The position numbers were made by a program, and so were the translations under genes. A stretch of DNA of 64,000 nt from Mangrovicoccus sp049603835 (GTDB lineage Bacteria; Pseudomonadota; Alphaproteobacteria; Rhodobacterales; Rhodobacteraceae), in contig JBMYSZ010000009.1 of the NCBI GenBank assembly GCA_049603835.1, positions 60,521-124,520 on the forward strand, given 5' to 3'. The notes under the pieces were generated by a model, which made no database searches, was not told where the DNA came from, and saw only the letters and a program-made list of their open reading frames with translations. Below are positions 61,440 through 64,000 of this stretch, in pieces. Each line of letters starts with the position of its first letter. Within the stretch, counting starts at the first letter, position 1.

Positions 61440-62057
61440 ATGGATGTGATCCTTCTTCAGCGTGTGGCCAAGCTGGGCCAAATGGGCGAAGTCGTTTCCG
61501 TGAAAGACGGTTATGCCCGTAACTTCCTGCTGCCGACTGGCAAAGCTCTGCGCGCCTCTGAACTGAATATCAAACAGTTCGAAGCGCAAAAAGCTCAGCT
61601 CGAAGCACAGAATGCCGAAACCAAAGCCGAGGCAGAGCGCCAGGCAGCGGAGCTTGACGGCAAGCAGTTCATCGTAATCCGCTCGGCCTCTGACGCTGGC
61701 GCGCTTTACGGTTCTGTGACCCCGCGTGACGCGGCGGATGCGGCAGAAGCAGACGGTTATAAGCTTGATCGCAAAGCTGTAAAGCTGAGCAAGCCGATCA
61801 AAGAGCTGGGCCTGCACACGGTTCATGTGACCCTGCACCCGGAAGTCGAAGTCGATATCAAACTGAACGTGGCCCGCTCTATGGAAGAGGCCGAGCTTCA
61901 GGCAGAGGGCAAATCGATCCAAGAGCTGGCGGCAGAAGCCGAAGCAGCGGCGGAATTCGAGATTGCAGAACTCTTCGACGAAATCGGCTCTGCAGCTATG
62001 GATGACGACGAAAGCGGCGTCTCCGAGCCTCAGCCGGATATTGCAGACGAGCAGTAA
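61440..62057 (+). CDS. rplI: 50S ribosomal protein L9
   Basis: A 205-residue L9. The N-terminal RNA-binding domain MDVILLQRVAKLGQMGEVVSVKDGYARNFLLP and the C-terminal domain (VTPRDAADA, HPEVEVDIKLNV) are normal up to about residue 150. An extra ~50-residue acidic tail (AEAEAAAEFEIAELFDEI to DIADEQ) makes it longer than E. coli L9 (149). Last gene of the operon, followed by a terminator. Confidence 0.97.
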   Translation: MDVILLQRVAKLGQMGEVVSVKDGYARNFLLPTGKALRASELNIKQFEAQKAQLEAQNAETKAEAERQAAELDGKQFIVIRSASDAGALYGSVTPRDAADAAEADGYKLDRKAVKLSKPIKELGLHTVHVTLHPEVEVDIKLNVARSMEEAELQAEGKSIQELAAEAEAAAEFEIAELFDEIGSAAMDDDESGVSEPQPDIADEQ

Positions 62058-62080
62058 GCTCTCTGGTGCTGTGAAATTAA

Positions 62081-62115
62081 AGCCGCCTCCGATGAATTTC
62101 GGGGGCGGTTTTTTT
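62081..62115 (+). terminator. Terminator of the rpsF-rpsR-rplI operon
   Basis: Ten-base-pair stem CCGCCTCCGA / TCGGGGGCGG (one G-T pair) with a 6-nt loop and seven T residues; starts 24 bp after the rplI stop. Confidence 0.92.
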
Positions 62116-62182
62116 GTAAGCTTGGGACCAAAGCTGCGGTCAAGCTTTCAGATGAGTGTGAGTTTGAAAGACGAGGTGCATT

Positions 62183-62545
62183 ATGGACAGTTGGGCCTTT
62201 GCCAAGGAATGGGAAAATGGCTGGAATAGTCATGACCTGGACCGGATCCTAAGCCATTATCGCGAAGATATTGTCTTTCGCTCACAAAAGGCCCGTGCCC
62301 TGGTGGGGGCTGGCGAAGTCATCGGAAAGGCTGCCTTGCGAGACTATTGGACCGCCGCGCTAAATCGTCAGCCGGATTTGCGCTTTGAAATCCTAAATGT
62401 TTTCGAGGGGCATCAGATGCTGGTGATTGAGTATCGCAATCACAAATCCATTCTCGCCACCGAGACGCTTTATTTCGATGCAGAAGGTTTGGTATATCAG
62501 GCGGCGGCGTGTCATCAACTGGCGGCAAAGCCCGAGTCCCGTTGA
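62183..62545 (+). CDS. NTF2-like/SnoaL family protein
   Basis: A 120-residue protein with the NTF2-like cone fold: WAFAKEWENGWNSHDLDRILSHYREDIVFRS, GKAALRDYWTAALNRQPDLRFEIL and TETLYFDAEGLVYQAAACH. Such proteins are hydrolases, isomerases or binding proteins; the function is unknown. It lies between the rplI terminator and a palindromic element. Confidence 0.75.
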   Translation: MDSWAFAKEWENGWNSHDLDRILSHYREDIVFRSQKARALVGAGEVIGKAALRDYWTAALNRQPDLRFEILNVFEGHQMLVIEYRNHKSILATETLYFDAEGLVYQAAACHQLAAKPESR

Positions 62546-62547
62546 CA

Positions 62548-62671
62548 AGGTGTCTTCGCCTTAGAGACTGGAAGGGAATGGCATCCGAAGATCTAAAAGA
62601 CCCGAACCGCGGATCCAAAGGATGTGCAGTAGAGCTTCGGTAAAAAACAGCTCTAAGGCGAAGAGACACCT
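62548..62671. repeat. 124-nt long imperfect inverted repeat (hairpin element)
   Basis: The left arm AGGTGTCTTCGCCTTAGAG (62548-62566) matches the reverse complement of the right arm (62651-62671) except for a two-base insertion. Inside, CCGAAG (62585-62590) can pair with CTTCGG (62635-62640), leaving unequal bubbles of 18 and 10 nt, and ATCC/GGAT a smaller tip. CA dinucleotides flank both ends. It looks like a rod-shaped RNA or a small inverted-repeat element. It lies between the NTF2-like gene and tig, with no open reading frame of its own. Confidence 0.7.
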
Positions 62672-62744
62672 CAGAGAATTATCCATTTAGAGTTAACCAG
62701 GAGTTAAGATATGACCCAACCCCTGGTTATTTAGAGGGCGAAAA

Positions 62745-64000
62745 TTACGCCTCTGCTTTTTCTTCTTCAGCTGCGGCTTCTGCCGGGGCGTCTTCCAACG
62801 CTTCCAGAGCTTTTTGCAGGCTGTCTTTGTCAGTCTCAGTTTCAGTGATCTGAGCCAGCTCGAAGATGTAGTCGACAACTTTGTCTTCGAACAAAGGCGC
62901 GCGCAGCTGCTGCTGCATTTGTTCATTTTGCTGAACGAATTCAAAGAACTGACGTTCCTGGCCCGGATACTGACGCGCTTGGTTCATGATCGCCTGGGTC
63001 ATTTCCGCATCCGATACGGTGACTTCGGCTTTCTGACCCAGCTCTGCCAGCAGCAGGCCCAGGCTTACGCGGCGGCTTGCCAGTTTGATATGCTCTTCAG
63101 TGGCTTCCACTTCCGGGTGATCATGGCCCTGAACATCCGGGTTTTCTTCGTGCCACAGCTGATGCGCGATTTGCTTTGCTTCTGCATCCAGCAAGGTCGG
63201 CGGCAATTCGAATTCAACGGTTTCGTCGAGGATATCCAACAGCTTGCGCTTCATAACCTGACGCGCGGCACCGGCATATTCGGTGCTCAGACGCTCGGAA
63301 ACCTGCTCGGTCAGCTGCTCTAGGCTTTCCGCGCCATATTGCTTGGCCAGATCGTCATTCAGCTCGGCTGCAACCGGAGCCGCCACAGCTTTGACTTTGC
63401 ATTCGAACACGGCTTCTTTGCCGGCCAGATGCGGTGCTTGATAATCCTCAGGGAAGGATACCTTCACATCAACTTCGGAGCCTGCGGTTGCGCCAACCAG
63501 CTGCTCTTCGAAGCCCGGGATGAAGCTGCCAGAGCCCAGAACCAGCGGATAATCTTCGCCTGCGCCGCCTTCAAAAGCTTCGCCGTCGATCTTGCCCAGG
63601 AAGTCCATAGTGACCTGGTCGCCATCTTGGGCCGCTTCGCCTTCGGCGCGATCGTCAAAGGCTTTGGCATTTTGCGCCAGCTGTCCCAGGGTTTCGTCAA
63701 TATCGGACTGCGCCGGCTTGACCACCAATTTTTCCAGCTCGATCGCTTTCAGATCGACTTCCGGGATCTCGGGCAGTTTTTCATAGGTCATAGAGACCTC
63801 GACATCATCGCCCTCTTTCCAATTTTCATTGGTCATTTTGACTTCGGGCTGAAATGCCGGTTTGTCGCCGCTTTCTTCGAAATGCTTCGACATAGCGCCG
63901 TCGATGGACTCTTGCATAACTTCGCCCATCAGGCGCGGGCCGAATTGCTTTTTCAACAGCGGCAAAGGAACCTTACCCTTGCGAAAACCCTTCATTTCAA
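62745..64000 (-). CDS. tig: Trigger factor, lacking its N-terminal ~40 residues (cut by window edge)
   Basis: The ribosome-associated chaperone and peptidyl-prolyl isomerase. The window holds about 418 codons. The reading frame is open to the edge; MKGFRKGKVPLPLLKKQFGPRLMGEVM at the right end is internal, matching the conserved trigger factor region that follows the ribosome-binding loop. The FKBP domain (QDGDQVTMDFLGKIDGEAFEGG, FIPGFEEQLVGATAGSEVDV) and C-terminal domain (DVQGHDHPEVEATEEHIKLASRRV) are intact, ending in an acidic tail. The start lies beyond base 64000. Confidence 0.95.
   Translation of the reverse strand, partial: EMKGFRKGKVPLPLLKKQFGPRLMGEVMQESIDGAMSKHFEESGDKPAFQPEVKMTNENWKEGDDVEVSMTYEKLPEIPEVDLKAIELEKLVVKPAQSDIDETLGQLAQNAKAFDDRAEGEAAQDGDQVTMDFLGKIDGEAFEGGAGEDYPLVLGSGSFIPGFEEQLVGATAGSEVDVKVSFPEDYQAPHLAGKEAVFECKVKAVAAPVAAELNDDLAKQYGAESLEQLTEQVSERLSTEYAGAARQVMKRKLLDILDETVEFELPPTLLDAEAKQIAHQLWHEENPDVQGHDHPEVEATEEHIKLASRRVSLGLLLAELGQKAEVTVSDAEMTQAIMNQARQYPGQERQFFEFVQQNEQMQQQLRAPLFEDKVVDYIFELAQITETETDKDSLQKALEALEDAPAEAAAEEEKAEA

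Noticed and set aside
1..64000. tRNA genes, CRISPR arrays, insertion sequences, prophage genes
   Set aside because: No tRNA-like arms, no regular spaced repeats, no transposase, integrase or phage structural proteins were seen.

Overview
The window looks like chromosomal DNA of an alphaproteobacterium of the order Rhodobacterales (Rhodobacter/Roseobacter relatives). The evidence is the gene set itself: the alr-mlaE-mlaF-pqiA-like-radA-cvpA-purF run, a zapA gene paired with a long coiled-coil gene, a GapR-like protein, Usg, DUF2125 and DUF4170 proteins, IalB, CcmI, and a LexA box of the alphaproteobacterial GTTC-N7-GTTC type in front of uvrA. The DNA is moderately GC rich and densely coding, with many ATGA start/stop overlaps and GTG or TTG starts. 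I saw no tRNA, rRNA, insertion sequence, prophage or CRISPR array. About 63 protein genes are supported; the first (metZ) and last (tig) are cut by the window edges.

Layout. 1-7.0 kb: metZ fragment, a glutathione transferase, yciB, a DMT exporter, SOS-controlled uvrA and a TAXI-type binding protein. 7.2-15.4 kb: alr, an Mla-type lipid ABC transporter, a PqiA-like protein, a Hint-domain protein, radA, cvpA, purF and a DUF1284 gene. 15.4-21.4 kb: bioY, an atypical SDR, surE-pcm-nlpD, dusA and a classical SDR. 21.5-24.8 kb is the most accessory-looking part: a YceI protein, a LysR regulator and a secreted family 9 glycoside hydrolase. 24.8-31.5 kb: zapA and its coiled-coil partner, transketolase, and two tandem GAPDH genes, each preceded by a pair of LacI-type operators with the same 20 bp spacing; then coaD. 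31.6-37.3 kb: usg, gyrA, a CNNM/CorC-type protein, a probable small RNA with an anti-Shine-Dalgarno loop, and ialB.

37.4-42.9 kb: an envelope operon (L,D-transpeptidase, lpxD, a dedicated acyl carrier protein, a ketoacyl synthase) divergent from a YcbK/MepK-like endopeptidase. 42.9-50.7 kb: crotonase, DUF2125, pmbA/tldE, an IMPase-family phosphatase, DUF4170, waaA, lpxK, then a DsbA-like thiol oxidoreductase. 50.7-55.4 kb: a DciA-like protein, mutY, a small membrane protein, ccmI, ruvX, a DUF1289 protein, gapR and a small membrane protein. 55.4-64 kb: otsBA (trehalose), a sugar isomerase-like protein, a second YceI, an unknown membrane-anchored protein, the rpsF-rpsR-rplI ribosomal operon, an NTF2-like protein, a 124-nt palindromic element and tig.

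Two themes recur: outer-envelope building (lpxD with its own ACP/KAS, waaA, lpxK, mlaEF, L,D-transpeptidase, MepK-like, NlpD-like) and central carbon flow (tkt, two GAPDHs with different predicted cofactor preference). No wholly new multi-gene system stands out. The best candidates for undescribed biology are in noncoding DNA: the small RNA at 36.4 kb, the 124-nt inverted-repeat element at 62.6 kb, and an over-represented TTGCAA-N-TTGCAA palindrome around 34.9-44.7 kb.
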